A DNA stretch of 25,316 nt, taken from JABMPO01 sp964539785 (lineage in GTDB: Bacteria > Fidelibacterota > Marinisomatia > Marinisomatales > TCS56). Made by a program: the position numbers and the translations under genes. Shown here piece after piece: positions 7,662-16,077 of this stretch. The stretch is taken from the NCBI GenBank assembly GCA_964539785.1, contig CAZIJQ010000035.1, positions 1 through 25,316 of the forward strand, read 5' to 3'. Every line of letters begins with the position of its first letter. Within the stretch, counting starts at the first letter, position 1. Below the pieces are notes generated by a model. It saw nothing but the letters and a program-made list of their open reading frames with translations, had not been told where the DNA came from and did not search any database.

Positions 7662-9932
7662 ATGACTATTCGTAGACAAATCCGCGTCAACGGAATTGTT
7701 CAGGGGGTGGGTTTCCGCCCCTTTATTTTTAACTTGGCGCGGGCTCAAGGACTCACCGGTTTCGTTTCTAATACCTCCGAAGGTGTCATTGTCGAAGTCC
7801 AGGGATCGACCAAGGCTGTCGTAGAATTTATTGCTGCCATTCGCAAGGAGGCTCCGCCCCTGGCGCTTATCACCGAAATTTCCGTCGCCGATATTCCCAC
7901 GGTTTCTGCAAGAGAATTTGTAATTGTGCCATCGGATAGTAAGGCACGAGTAGCCACGATGATCTCCCCCGATATCGCCGTCTGTGACGATTGCATGCAC
8001 GATTTGCAAGATCCTGCCAATCGCCGCTATCGCTACCCTTTTACCAATTGCACCAATTGCGGACCGCGCTACACGATCATTGAAGAATTACCCTACGACA
8101 GGCCGTTTACGTCCATGCGCAATTTTAAGATGTGTCTCGATTGCCAAGCAGAATACGATGAACCAACTGATCGCCGGTTTCACGCACAACCCAACGCCTG
8201 CCCGGTCTGCGGTCCCCAACTAGCTCTATTCACCATTGACCAAACACCGGTGGCAGCAGACGACTTGATCAAAGAAACTGCTCAATTGTTGAAAGCCGGA
8301 TCAATTTTGGCGATCAAGGGACTGGGAGGTTTTCATCTGGCGGTTGATGCGGAAAATGACCGGGTTGTCAAGGAATTGCGGGAGCGTAAAGGCCGGGAAG
8401 AAAAACCGTTGGCAATAATGGTTCGGGACCTGGCAGTCGTCCACAAATTATGCAAATTAACAGCAGACGAGGATGAGTTACTGACCTCTCCCCGCGCTCC
8501 GATAGTTTTAGCCCGTAAAATCGAGAATTCACTGCTATCTGAAAATATTGCGCCGGGCAACGACCGGTTAGGTGTCATGTTGCCTTACACACCTTTACAC
8601 CACCTGCTGTTGGCCGAGGAATTTATGGCGTTAGTAATGACCAGCGCCAACCTGAGTGAAGAGCCGATCTGCATCACTAACGATGAAGCTTTTGCAAGGT
8701 TGCAGAAAATTGCCGACTACGTGCTAATCCATGACCGTGATATTTACCTCCGCGGCGACGATTCAGTCTTCATTCAGATCGCCGGTAAGAATCGGCCGAT
8801 CCGTCGTAGCCGCGGTTACGCACCAGTGCCAATTCTGGTAGATTCAGACGGCCCACCAGTACTGGCTGTTGGTGGCGAATTGAAGAACACTGTTTGTCTT
8901 TTGCATAACAACCGGGCTTTTGTAAGTCAGCATATCGGGGATCTTGAAAATCTGGAGGCTTATAATTTTTTCCGGATGACCATTGACCATTTGCAAAAGG
9001 TATTTGACACAAAACCGGAATTAATCGTCCACGACCTGCATCCGCGCTACCTGTCAACTCAGTGGGCTAAAGAACAGGAAGGCATACCCTTGTTGGGTGT
9101 ACAGCACCACCATGCACACTTAGCAGCAGTGATGGCCGAGCATGGAATTGAGGAGCAAGTACTGGGAATCATCATGGATGGTACTGGCTATGGCAATGAT
9201 GGCACAATCTGGGGAGGGGAAATTCTATTAGGTGATTATTCAGGATATCAACGAGTGGCAGCTTTTGAACCAATGCTTCTTCCGGGAGGTGATGCCGCCA
9301 TTAAGGCTCCTTGGCGAACTGCCGTCAGTTATCTGTATCAGTCATTCGGTGAACTGCCAAAGCTGCCATTTTTAAGCGAACACGATTACAAACCGATTGT
9401 TGAAATGGTTGAAAAAAATGTCAGTTGTTTTACTACCAGTAGCTGCGGTCGCCTGTTTGATGCCGTGGCGGCAATGAGTGGTGGCCGGCAAATTATCAAT
9501 TATGAGGGTCAGGCAGCAATTGAACTGATGCAAGTGTCAGACAATGTCGATGTTGACCTTGATCTGTTTGAATATGGGTTTCGCCGGCAAGATAAAGTGG
9601 AGTTAATGCTTGTTAAGCCGCTTGTCCGATCGGTCGTGAAGGCCGTTCAATCTGGTAACAAATTGAGTGAGATTGGTAGTCGATTTCACCGAACCCTATG
9701 CAATATGTTATCCACAATGGTTAAACAATTACGACGAGAACACAATATAAATACTATTGTAGTCAGTGGTGGTGTATTCCAGAATCAAATTTTGTTTGAA
9801 TCGTTGATTGAGCAATTGGAAAAAGATAACTTCTTAGTTTTTTGCCATGAAAAGGTACCCTCGAATGATGGCGGAATTGCCCTTGGTCAAGCCCTGATCG
9901 GGCGAAAATATCTGGAAAAATTAGGACAGTAA
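7662..9932 (+). CDS. hypF: Carbamoyltransferase HypF
   Basis: Uses carbamoyl phosphate and ATP to carbamoylate the C-terminal cysteine of HypE, the first step of cyanide-ligand synthesis for the NiFe centre. Domains in order: acylphosphatase-like (about 4-90, VQGVGFRPF with R19, N37); two four-cysteine zinc fingers (C108/C111/C130/C133 and C158/C161/C180/C183); a YrdC-like domain (about 200-385); and a Kae1/TobZ-like C-terminal domain with the metal motif HHHAH at 482-486, DGTGYGNDG, and a final SGGVFQN and NDGGIALGQ. The length of 756 is normal for the family. It starts 15 bases after hypB. No clear Shine-Dalgarno is present. Confidence 0.97.
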   Translation: MTIRRQIRVNGIVQGVGFRPFIFNLARAQGLTGFVSNTSEGVIVEVQGSTKAVVEFIAAIRKEAPPLALITEISVADIPTVSAREFVIVPSDSKARVATMISPDIAVCDDCMHDLQDPANRRYRYPFTNCTNCGPRYTIIEELPYDRPFTSMRNFKMCLDCQAEYDEPTDRRFHAQPNACPVCGPQLALFTIDQTPVAADDLIKETAQLLKAGSILAIKGLGGFHLAVDAENDRVVKELRERKGREEKPLAIMVRDLAVVHKLCKLTADEDELLTSPRAPIVLARKIENSLLSENIAPGNDRLGVMLPYTPLHHLLLAEEFMALVMTSANLSEEPICITNDEAFARLQKIADYVLIHDRDIYLRGDDSVFIQIAGKNRPIRRSRGYAPVPILVDSDGPPVLAVGGELKNTVCLLHNNRAFVSQHIGDLENLEAYNFFRMTIDHLQKVFDTKPELIVHDLHPRYLSTQWAKEQEGIPLLGVQHHHAHLAAVMAEHGIEEQVLGIIMDGTGYGNDGTIWGGEILLGDYSGYQRVAAFEPMLLPGGDAAIKAPWRTAVSYLYQSFGELPKLPFLSEHDYKPIVEMVEKNVSCFTTSSCGRLFDAVAAMSGGRQIINYEGQAAIELMQVSDNVDVDLDLFEYGFRRQDKVELMLVKPLVRSVVKAVQSGNKLSEIGSRFHRTLCNMLSTMVKQLRREHNINTIVVSGGVFQNQILFESLIEQLEKDNFLVFCHEKVPSNDGGIALGQALIGRKYLEKLGQ

Positions 9933-10052
9933 TATTAAAAATGATGCCACAACAGATCAATTGAATGATGTAAATTTTGATAGTGTTCAATCTGCAGGGC
10001 ACAGGTTAAAATGGTGATTTACTAGAGGTGATTTTAAAAAGAAGGAAATCTA

Positions 10053-10346
10053 ATGTGCTTGGGAATTCCAGGAAAAGTAATTGAGACTTATGAAGAGAAT
10101 GGTTTGCTGATGGGCAAAATTGATTTTGCTGGCACAATTAGTCAGGCTTGTATGGCTTATGTACCGGAAATTGAAATTGGTCAGTATACGATTATCCATG
10201 CCGGGTTTGCCATTTCGATTATCAATGAAGAAGAGGCTCAGAAATCGTATGAAGCTTGGGAAGAGTTGGTGGAAGCGGCGGCCCAGGAAGGCGTCGATTT
10301 ATACGGCCAACCGCTACCAGACGAAAGCGGCGGAACGGAGGAATGA
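10053..10346 (+). CDS. hypC: Hydrogenase assembly chaperone HypC/HupF
   Basis: Small chaperone that with HypD carries the Fe(CN)2CO unit and delivers it to the hydrogenase large subunit. The 97-residue protein starts MCLGIPGKVIE, where Cys2 (after Met removal, the N-terminal Cys) is the iron-binding residue. It contains the conserved YTIIHAGFAI segment. A GAAGGA ribosome site precedes the ATG. A 120-base spacer without a recognisable signal separates it from hypF. Confidence 0.97.
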   Translation: MCLGIPGKVIETYEENGLLMGKIDFAGTISQACMAYVPEIEIGQYTIIHAGFAISIINEEEAQKSYEAWEELVEAAAQEGVDLYGQPLPDESGGTEE

Positions 10347-10452
10347 CGTGCAGAGGAGCAAAGAGCTTAGAGCAAAGAAAGTGGGGCAGTAAAATAGAAT
10401 TGAATTATAAAAACCTTACAACTTTAATACCTGAACACGTTAGCACCATATC
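10347..10452. repeat. Dispersed-repeat-like spacer between hypC and hypD
   Basis: It contains TGCAGAGGAGCA (10349-10360), an exact 12-base match to 6275-6286. It also has an element ACTTTAATACCTGAACACGT (from 10421) that closely matches one upstream of hypE (from 11656), at nearly the same distance from the next ATG (32 versus 34 bases). No promoter or Shine-Dalgarno was recognised. Confidence 0.5.
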
Positions 10453-11550
10453 ATGAAGTATTTAGACGAATTCCGCGATCCGATTGTGGCAAAAGAGATT
10501 CTGGTCGAATTGGAAAAATCGGTCACTCAACCTTGGGTGATTATGGAAATCTGTGGAGGGCAAACCCACACAATTCTAAAAAATGGTATCGATCAAGTCA
10601 TCCCTAAAGAAATTGAATTAGTACACGGTCCGGGCTGCCCGGTTTGTGTCACACCGTTGGAAATAATTGATAAAGCCATTGCTATTGCTCTACAGCCTAA
10701 TGTGATATTTACCAGCTTCGGAGACATGCTGCGCGTGCCTGGGAGTCACAAAGACTTATTCATGGTTCGCAGCGAAGGCGCTGACGTGCGCACCGTATAT
10801 TCGCCGCTGGAAGCTCTAAAAATCGCCAGGGAAAACCGGGACAAGGAAGTGGTATTTTTTGCTGTTGGCTTTGAAACCACCGCCCCGGGCAATGCAATGG
10901 CAATCCACCAGGCTAAAGTCGAAGGATTAACTAATTTTAGCGAACTGGCCAGCCATGTGCTGGTGCCGCCGGCCATGGAAGCGCTGCTGTCATCACCAGA
11001 CAATCGTGTACAAGGTTATCTGGCAGCCGGGCACGTTTGTACAATAATGGGTTGGGAGGAATACTTACCTATTGCAGCGAAATATGAAGTGCCGATCGTA
11101 GTTACAGGCTTCGAACCAATCGACATTCTGGAAGGCTTGTTAATGACGGTCAACCAGCTTGAATCAGGCCAGCATCAAGTCGAAAATCAGTATGCCCGCT
11201 CCGTCAGTCGTGAAGGTAACCGACCAGCTCAGGAAATAATCAATCGCGTATTCGTGACAAAAGCCCGCAAATGGCGCGGCATCGGTGAAATTCCCATTAG
11301 CGGGTACGGTATTTGCGAAGAATACACAACATTTGATGCGGAAAAGAAATTCGCCGTAGGCGATATAATAACCGAAGAATCGCCTCTATGCATCAGTGGC
11401 GAGGTCTTGCGGGGATTGAAAAAACCCCATGAATGCCCTGCTTTCGGCAGGGAATGTCTGCCGGAACACCCACTTGGTGCACCAATGGTTTCCAGTGAAG
11501 GTGCTTGTGCTGCTTATTATCGTTATAACCGGAAAAAAGAAAATTTTTAA
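10453..11550 (+). CDS. hypD: Hydrogenase maturation iron-sulfur scaffold HypD
   Basis: Iron-sulfur protein on which, together with HypC, the Fe(CN)2CO group is assembled. Catalytic-motif residues are present: C34 in EICGGQTHT, then C62 and C65 in HGPGCPVC, and the GHVCTIMG segment. The C-terminal cluster-binding cysteines appear as C313, C328, C335 and C352 (PHECPAFGREC then SSEGACAAYYRY). The length of 365 is typical. The ATG at 10453 lacks a visible Shine-Dalgarno. Confidence 0.97.
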   Translation: MKYLDEFRDPIVAKEILVELEKSVTQPWVIMEICGGQTHTILKNGIDQVIPKEIELVHGPGCPVCVTPLEIIDKAIAIALQPNVIFTSFGDMLRVPGSHKDLFMVRSEGADVRTVYSPLEALKIARENRDKEVVFFAVGFETTAPGNAMAIHQAKVEGLTNFSELASHVLVPPAMEALLSSPDNRVQGYLAAGHVCTIMGWEEYLPIAAKYEVPIVVTGFEPIDILEGLLMTVNQLESGQHQVENQYARSVSREGNRPAQEIINRVFVTKARKWRGIGEIPISGYGICEEYTTFDAEKKFAVGDIITEESPLCISGEVLRGLKKPHECPAFGRECLPEHPLGAPMVSSEGACAAYYRYNRKKENF

Positions 11551-11689
11551 CCACTGATTTCACAGATTACACTGATTTAATAAAGTAAAAATAAAGAACT
11601 GATTACCGCTTAGATGCAGAAAACTCAGAGAACTGTAGACGGTAAAGAACCGAGAACTTTAACACCTTGGCACATTTAATACAGCAAAC
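11551..11689. repeat. Dispersed-repeat-like spacer between hypD and hypE
   Basis: It starts with a quasi-tandem GATT/ACTGATT/CAGATT stretch (about 11551-11580) of the kind seen as low-complexity intergenic repeats in several Gram-negative phyla. It continues with AGATGCAGA (11612-11620, also at 6272-6280) and an ACTTTAACACCTTGGCACAT element (from 11656) resembling the one before hypD. No gene and no clear terminator or promoter. Confidence 0.5.
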
Positions 11690-12751
11690 ATGACAAAAAA
11701 ACTTAAAATTCCCAAAACCCTTTCTTGTCCGTTACCGATTATGGATCATGATTCGATCCAACTCGCCCACGGTGCTGGCGGTAAGCTTTCGGCACAATTG
11801 ATCGAAAAATTATTTCTACCGCGTTTTGGAAACCAGACCCTGGATAAATTGGAAGACCAGGCAATCTTGAGCGTGCCGGACGGGAGGCTGGCTTTTACCA
11901 CCGATTCGTTTGTTGTTGAGCCGATATTCTTTCCCGGCGGTGATATCGGTGATCTAGCGGTGAATGGAACGGTCAATGATGTGTGCATGAGTGGCGCACC
12001 CCCACTTTATATCAGTGTTGCGTTTATTTTGGAAGAGGGTTTACCCCTGGAAACCTTGCATCGAATATTATTATCCATGGAAAAATCCGCCCGGGCAGCA
12101 GATGTAATAATTGTAACCGGCGATACTAAAGTGGTCAACCATGGCAAATGCGATCAAATTTTTATCAACACTTCCGGTTTGGGCGTAGTACCGGAAGGAG
12201 TGAATATTTCCGCAGCAAACTTGCAGGCGGGTGATAAAATTATTATATCCGGTACCGTGGCTGATCACGGAATGGCCGTCATGACTACTCGGGAAGGACT
12301 GTCCTTTCAATCCCGGGTGAAAAGTGACACAGCAGCCCTGAATGAAATAGTGTATAGCATATTAAAAGTATCGAAAAATGTTCATGCCATGCGCGATCCC
12401 ACCCGCGGTGGACTGGCTACATCACTAAACGAATTTGCCCGGGCTTCCCGCGTGGGCATTGTTTTGCAGGAGAATGCGGTACCGGTAAAGCCGGAAGTTG
12501 CCGGCGCCTGTGAGATACTGGGTATCGACCCCCTGTATGTGGCAAATGAAGGAAAATTGGTAGTAGTTGTGCCAGGTAATATTGCATCAGATGTATTGGT
12601 GGCTATGCGCCTACATCCCCTGGGGAGCGAATCTGCGATTATAGGAGAAGTAGTCGACGAAAACGCCGGCTTAGTGACAATGCGTACCGGACTGGGCGCT
12701 AATCGAATTGTTGATATGCCGGTTGGCGACTTGCTGCCCCGGATTTGTTAA
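11690..12751 (+). CDS. hypE: Hydrogenase maturation protein HypE
   Basis: Dehydrates the carbamoyl group that HypF places on its C-terminal cysteine, giving the thiocyanate that supplies cyanide to iron. The protein is PurM/ThiL-like: LAHGAGGKLSAQLIEKLF (about 25-42), GGDIGDLAVNGTVNDVCMSG, VTGDTKVV and DPTRGGLATSLNEFA. It ends exactly in PRIC, so C353 is the required C-terminal cysteine. The length of 353 is slightly above the usual because of about 20 extra N-terminal residues; a start within this leader is possible, but no better ribosome site is seen. Its 3' end faces the convergent gene at 12762 with only 10 bases between and no recognisable terminator. Confidence 0.96.
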   Translation: MTKKLKIPKTLSCPLPIMDHDSIQLAHGAGGKLSAQLIEKLFLPRFGNQTLDKLEDQAILSVPDGRLAFTTDSFVVEPIFFPGGDIGDLAVNGTVNDVCMSGAPPLYISVAFILEEGLPLETLHRILLSMEKSARAADVIIVTGDTKVVNHGKCDQIFINTSGLGVVPEGVNISAANLQAGDKIIISGTVADHGMAVMTTREGLSFQSRVKSDTAALNEIVYSILKVSKNVHAMRDPTRGGLATSLNEFARASRVGIVLQENAVPVKPEVAGACEILGIDPLYVANEGKLVVVVPGNIASDVLVAMRLHPLGSESAIIGEVVDENAGLVTMRTGLGANRIVDMPVGDLLPRIC

Positions 12752-12761
12752 TAAACAAAAA

Positions 12762-14513
12762 TTACTTGCTAACTGGTTCTGCGATGGCATCAAATTGGTT
12801 TAAGATATGTAAGTCCTGTTTTTCACCGGTGACAGCATAATGGCGTTTAATTTCAACAATTAGTTGTTGTCGCTTGTAGGGATCAGTTTTAATCAACGGG
12901 AACGTTGTTTCGTCGAAATTTAAATTAAAATATTTGTACTCATGTTTCACAAGGTAGTCAATATTTTGTGGATTATTTTTTATATAAATCCGGGCACCTG
13001 ATCGGTCCCAGTATACCGGTCTCCAGACGTTTGCAGGGATAGCGGTTGAAATATCCCAGGATAGATAATCATTTGGGAAAATGAGATACTGAAAATTGTA
13101 AGCATCATCCACTGCTTGGAATATTTGTGGATTGATGCGCATCTTGCGGGCTGTTTGTATGAATCCAGCCGGGTAGGCCGGTACCCGACCATCGATAAAG
13201 ATTTGTTTTTCAGGATACATTTGCCAGGCCAGATAGCCGCCCCAGTAAAAGCTGTTAAAACCATTTCCTTTAATAGGATTTGCTCTCAGAAAGGCAACTG
13301 ATTTGACTGGTAATTGATATTGATTTATCCCGACGCCAAAATCAGTTGCCGGCGGTAGAAATGGCAAACGACCAAAGAAATATAGCGGTGATAAAATCAA
13401 TAGTAACCCCAGACCCAAATTGATTAGGGAATGCCGCGTGAATAGGTTTTGAGTAGAGCGTACGGTTATACCAAATTTTATCGATTTTATAGAATTAGCG
13501 CTAGAGATGATTGCTAATATGGAGAAATAGGGAACGATGCGATTATGTTTTAACGCAAAGTACAAAAAAATGAGTGCTGCCAAATCATAAGGCAGAAATT
13601 GCTTGGATCGAATAATACGAACGGTAGAAAATATCAGCCAGACAAAAATCAATACAAAAAAGGGTAATGTTGTGGGAAATAGCTGTATGGCGGATTGATA
13701 TTCAACTAGTTGAATTACATTATCGACATTAAGGTGAGTGAATGCATGGATCAACCACGAGAATCCTTGCGGATTTATGAAACTGATCAGCAGACAGCCA
13801 AACCCAAAGATAAAATAATCTTTGAAGAACTGCGCCCGAACCAGTCGTCGAAAAGAAAAATTAGATTTTAGTAATAATCGGCTGCTGTCTTCTAAAAACG
13901 AAATAGCCAGAAACCCCAATCCAAAAATTATTCCCGAATGAAAATTTGACCATAACAGAGAAGCCAATAGCAGCCAGAAGAGCACGTGCTTTTTGCCATT
14001 TCGGTACTGTTGAATTATAAATACAAAAGTGGAAAAATATAAAATTGAAAATAAATGAGCTCGGACCATAATTCGGAAATGAATAGCCAGAATAAACAAA
14101 AATAAAAACAATACTATTTGATAAGAAGGTAAGCCCGTTGATTGAATGATTCGAAGCAGGAAAAATACTATAATCAGAAATATAATGATTTTCACAATAA
14201 CTAAACCGGTGATACCAATCAGGCTGTTTAGAATATAAATTGTCAAAGAAAACAGCCATTGAGCAGATATCCAGTGGTGGTCAGGAAAAGTGAACGAAAA
14301 CTTGTTGGTATTCTGCAGTACCCCGGAAGAAACGATTTCACGCCCTTCAGCTAGCGACCACCAGATATCGCCATTGTAAATTTTGGTAAACGATAGAATT
14401 GCTGTAAAACAGAATAAGGCAAACAATAAAAAATTGCGAGTAATCATTTCCAAACGAGCTGCATCAACTTGTTTAGCTTTCTGCATACCAAGAAAATAAA
14501 GGGTATTAAACAC
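12762..14513 (-). CDS. Polytopic membrane protein of unknown function (GT-C-like topology)
   Basis: I do not recognise a characterised family. The 583-residue protein has roughly ten or more hydrophobic helices up to about residue 400, then a soluble C-terminal domain of about 180 residues (RVPAYPAGF, DYLSWDISTAIPANVWRPVYWD). An early loop, NGDIWWSLAEGREIV, followed by FSFTFPDHHWISAQWL, recalls the first periplasmic loop of GT-C-type glycosyltransferases and related uncharacterised proteins, but no catalytic motif is certain. The start at 14513 is GTG; in-frame ATG codons at 14486 and further in are alternatives, and none has a good Shine-Dalgarno. By eye its base composition is clearly more AT-rich than neighbouring genes. 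It lies alone on the minus strand between hypE and the His-rich transporter gene, so it may be a later insertion. Confidence 0.8.
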   Translation of the reverse strand: MFNTLYFLGMQKAKQVDAARLEMITRNFLLFALFCFTAILSFTKIYNGDIWWSLAEGREIVSSGVLQNTNKFSFTFPDHHWISAQWLFSLTIYILNSLIGITGLVIVKIIIFLIIVFFLLRIIQSTGLPSYQIVLFLFLFILAIHFRIMVRAHLFSILYFSTFVFIIQQYRNGKKHVLFWLLLASLLWSNFHSGIIFGLGFLAISFLEDSSRLLLKSNFSFRRLVRAQFFKDYFIFGFGCLLISFINPQGFSWLIHAFTHLNVDNVIQLVEYQSAIQLFPTTLPFFVLIFVWLIFSTVRIIRSKQFLPYDLAALIFLYFALKHNRIVPYFSILAIISSANSIKSIKFGITVRSTQNLFTRHSLINLGLGLLLILSPLYFFGRLPFLPPATDFGVGINQYQLPVKSVAFLRANPIKGNGFNSFYWGGYLAWQMYPEKQIFIDGRVPAYPAGFIQTARKMRINPQIFQAVDDAYNFQYLIFPNDYLSWDISTAIPANVWRPVYWDRSGARIYIKNNPQNIDYLVKHEYKYFNLNFDETTFPLIKTDPYKRQQLIVEIKRHYAVTGEKQDLHILNQFDAIAEPVSK

Positions 14514-14620
14514 CCGGGCAAGAGCTGGACGATCTTTTTCGCGATAAGTCTTGGAAGGTTAAATCGTTTTGAATGTGTTTGGCTCAAAGTTACCAGCCAA
14601 TTAATTTCTGCCGAAGATTT

Positions 14621-14626
14621 TATAAT
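14621..14626 (+). promoter_or_regulatory. Possible -10 element (TATAAT) before the His-rich transporter gene
   Basis: A perfect TATAAT lies 21 bases before the ATG at 14648 in the 134-base divergent spacer, but no matching -35 hexamer at the right distance was found. A GGGGAAG ribosome site (about 14635-14641) follows. This is weak evidence of a promoter. Confidence 0.3.
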
Positions 14627-14647
14627 AATTTAGCGGGGAAGTAAACT

Positions 14648-15346
14648 ATGGAATTGCAGGTACTAGTACTGACAGCATTAAGTATCGGATTTGTGCACAC
14701 TTTGATTGGGCCAGATCACTATTTGCCATTTATTTTGATTGGTCGTGCCCGTAAATGGACACTTAAATTCACAGTCCTGGTGACTGTATTGTGCGGGGTT
14801 GGACATGTCCTTGGTTCGGTCATTTTAGGTTTGGTGGGAGTAGCGCTGGGGGTTGCAGTCGGAGCTCTGGAGCACGTGGAAGCAGTCAGGGGTGATTTAG
14901 CCAGTTGGTTGCTGATTGGTGTTGGTGTTGCCTATGCAGCATGGGGTTTACGAATTGGTTTGAGGGCTGGCGAGCATAACCATGAGCATAACCACAGCAA
15001 TGATCACCACCAGCACAGCCATCATCATCTGGGAAGCCACGCCCATTTACACGGTGATGTGAAATCGATAACGCCGTGGGCCTTGTTTGTCGTGTTCGTG
15101 CTAGGCCCTTGCGAGCCACTGATTCCGATTCTCATGTACCCGGCCGCCAAACAGAGTTGGCTGGACCTGGCCTGGGTGACGCTGGCCTTTGGTGCAATTA
15201 CAATTACAACCATGACGGCTATCGTAATTATAATGTCGAAGGGCTTGTTGAAAATCAACCTTGGTTTTCTTGAGCGTTATGTGCATGCCCTGGCTGGAAT
15301 TATCATTGCAATTTCTGGGCTGTCAATAAAGGTGTTCGGCTTATAA
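14648..15346 (+). CDS. His-rich polytopic metal transporter, nickel/cobalt type (putative)
   Basis: A 232-residue inner-membrane protein with about six helices. The first helix carries H17 and D23-H24 (GFVHTLIGPDHYLPF), resembling the His/Asp-His metal signature of NiCoT/NicO-type transporters but with different spacing (H-x5-DH). H53 lies in CGVGHVLGS. The central loop, residues 110-135, holds thirteen histidines, typical of nickel- or cobalt-handling proteins. A GPCEPLIPILMYPA motif (C155) follows in the second half and recalls TauE/SafE- and UreH-like exporters. Import or export cannot be decided from sequence; proximity to the hyp genes favours a role in nickel supply. The GGGGAAG ribosome site supports the start. 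Its stop overlaps the next gene's ATG by one base (TAATG). Confidence 0.75.
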   Translation: MELQVLVLTALSIGFVHTLIGPDHYLPFILIGRARKWTLKFTVLVTVLCGVGHVLGSVILGLVGVALGVAVGALEHVEAVRGDLASWLLIGVGVAYAAWGLRIGLRAGEHNHEHNHSNDHHQHSHHHLGSHAHLHGDVKSITPWALFVVFVLGPCEPLIPILMYPAAKQSWLDLAWVTLAFGAITITTMTAIVIIMSKGLLKINLGFLERYVHALAGIIIAISGLSIKVFGL

Positions 15347-15780
15347 TGAATGGGTCAATCAGTCTTATATTCGCTTTGTTCTTGAGCGCCTTTGGTTGGC
15401 TGGTGTCATTATATTTTTTACTGGTCTACCGCCGGAAAATATCCCATAAAGTGTGGTGGATGCCATCCCCAATAAGAATAAACGGTCCAACCTGTACGGA
15501 TATTGTCGATTCCCATTTCGGCCGCACCTTAAGAAAACCCAATGCTTATTGGGGTTTATGGTATTATGGACTGTTAATTATCATTTTGTTGGGAGTTCAA
15601 TTTTTCAGTCTGCCGCTGATTAGCATTTTAATTGTTATCACAAGCATTACGCTGATTTTCAGTATTTATCTGTTATATGGCTTATACACATTAAAGGTAG
15701 TTTGCCGTCCCTGCCTTACAACCCATACGATTAACCTCTGCCTTTTTACAGCCATACTGATGAGATCTATTCAATCATAA
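15346..15780 (+). CDS. VKOR/DsbB-like small membrane protein
   Basis: A 144-residue protein with about four membrane helices (around 5-27, 68-84, 86-110 and 124-140). A C-terminal CxxC (C120-R-P-C123, in TLKVVCRPCLTTHTIN) sits at the membrane edge as in vitamin K epoxide reductase (VKOR) proteins. The loop segment CTDIVDSHFGRTLRKPNAYWG (C50) resembles the VKOR loop leading to the conserved P-N/L-A-x-x-G turn. VKOR homologues re-oxidise thioredoxin-like partners in the periplasm using quinone. Only one loop cysteine is present rather than the usual pair, and no thioredoxin-like partner is encoded beside it, so the redox role is inferred. It is stop/start-overlapped with the metal transporter gene, and chorismate mutase follows after 21 bases. 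Confidence 0.65.
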   Translation: MNGSISLIFALFLSAFGWLVSLYFLLVYRRKISHKVWWMPSPIRINGPTCTDIVDSHFGRTLRKPNAYWGLWYYGLLIIILLGVQFFSLPLISILIVITSITLIFSIYLLYGLYTLKVVCRPCLTTHTINLCLFTAILMRSIQS

Positions 15781-15801
15781 AATTATCTAACGGAGACACA
15801 A

Positions 15802-16065
15802 GTGGATACACGACTTACAGCCTTACGTGACAAAATCGACCAGATCGATGATAAACTTATTGAGTTGATTTTACAACGCCTATCAATTTCCCATCAATTG
15901 GGCGTACTCAAGCAGGAGTTGGCTCTGTCGATTGCTGATCCGGCGCGTGAACAGACCATACTTAACCGCCTGATTGACCGGGCGGAAAAAGTAGAGTACA
16001 ACCAGGCTTTGGAAAGTATTTATAGCAGCATTTTCCGAGCCTCTAAACAATTACAGCGGAAGTAA
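15802..16065 (+). CDS. Chorismate mutase, AroQ-type helical domain
   Basis: Converts chorismate to prephenate, the branch point to Phe and Tyr. The 87-residue all-helical protein keeps the active-site set of E. coli-type AroQ chorismate mutase: R9, R26, K37, D46, R49, E50 and a C-terminal Gln (Q85). It stands alone rather than fused to prephenate dehydratase or dehydrogenase. The start is GTG at 15802 with an ACGGAG ribosome site (about 15790-15795). It lies 21 bases after the VKOR-like gene, so may be co-transcribed with it, while the attenuator leader separates it from pheA. Confidence 0.92.
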   Translation: MDTRLTALRDKIDQIDDKLIELILQRLSISHQLGVLKQELALSIADPAREQTILNRLIDRAEKVEYNQALESIYSSIFRASKQLQRK

Positions 16066-16077
16066 ATCAAAAAAATG

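Noticed and set aside
13861..14259. 132-codon minus-strand frame rich in hydrophobic and aromatic residues
   Set aside because: It is another frame of the AT-rich membrane protein gene on the same strand; the longer frame has coherent topology.
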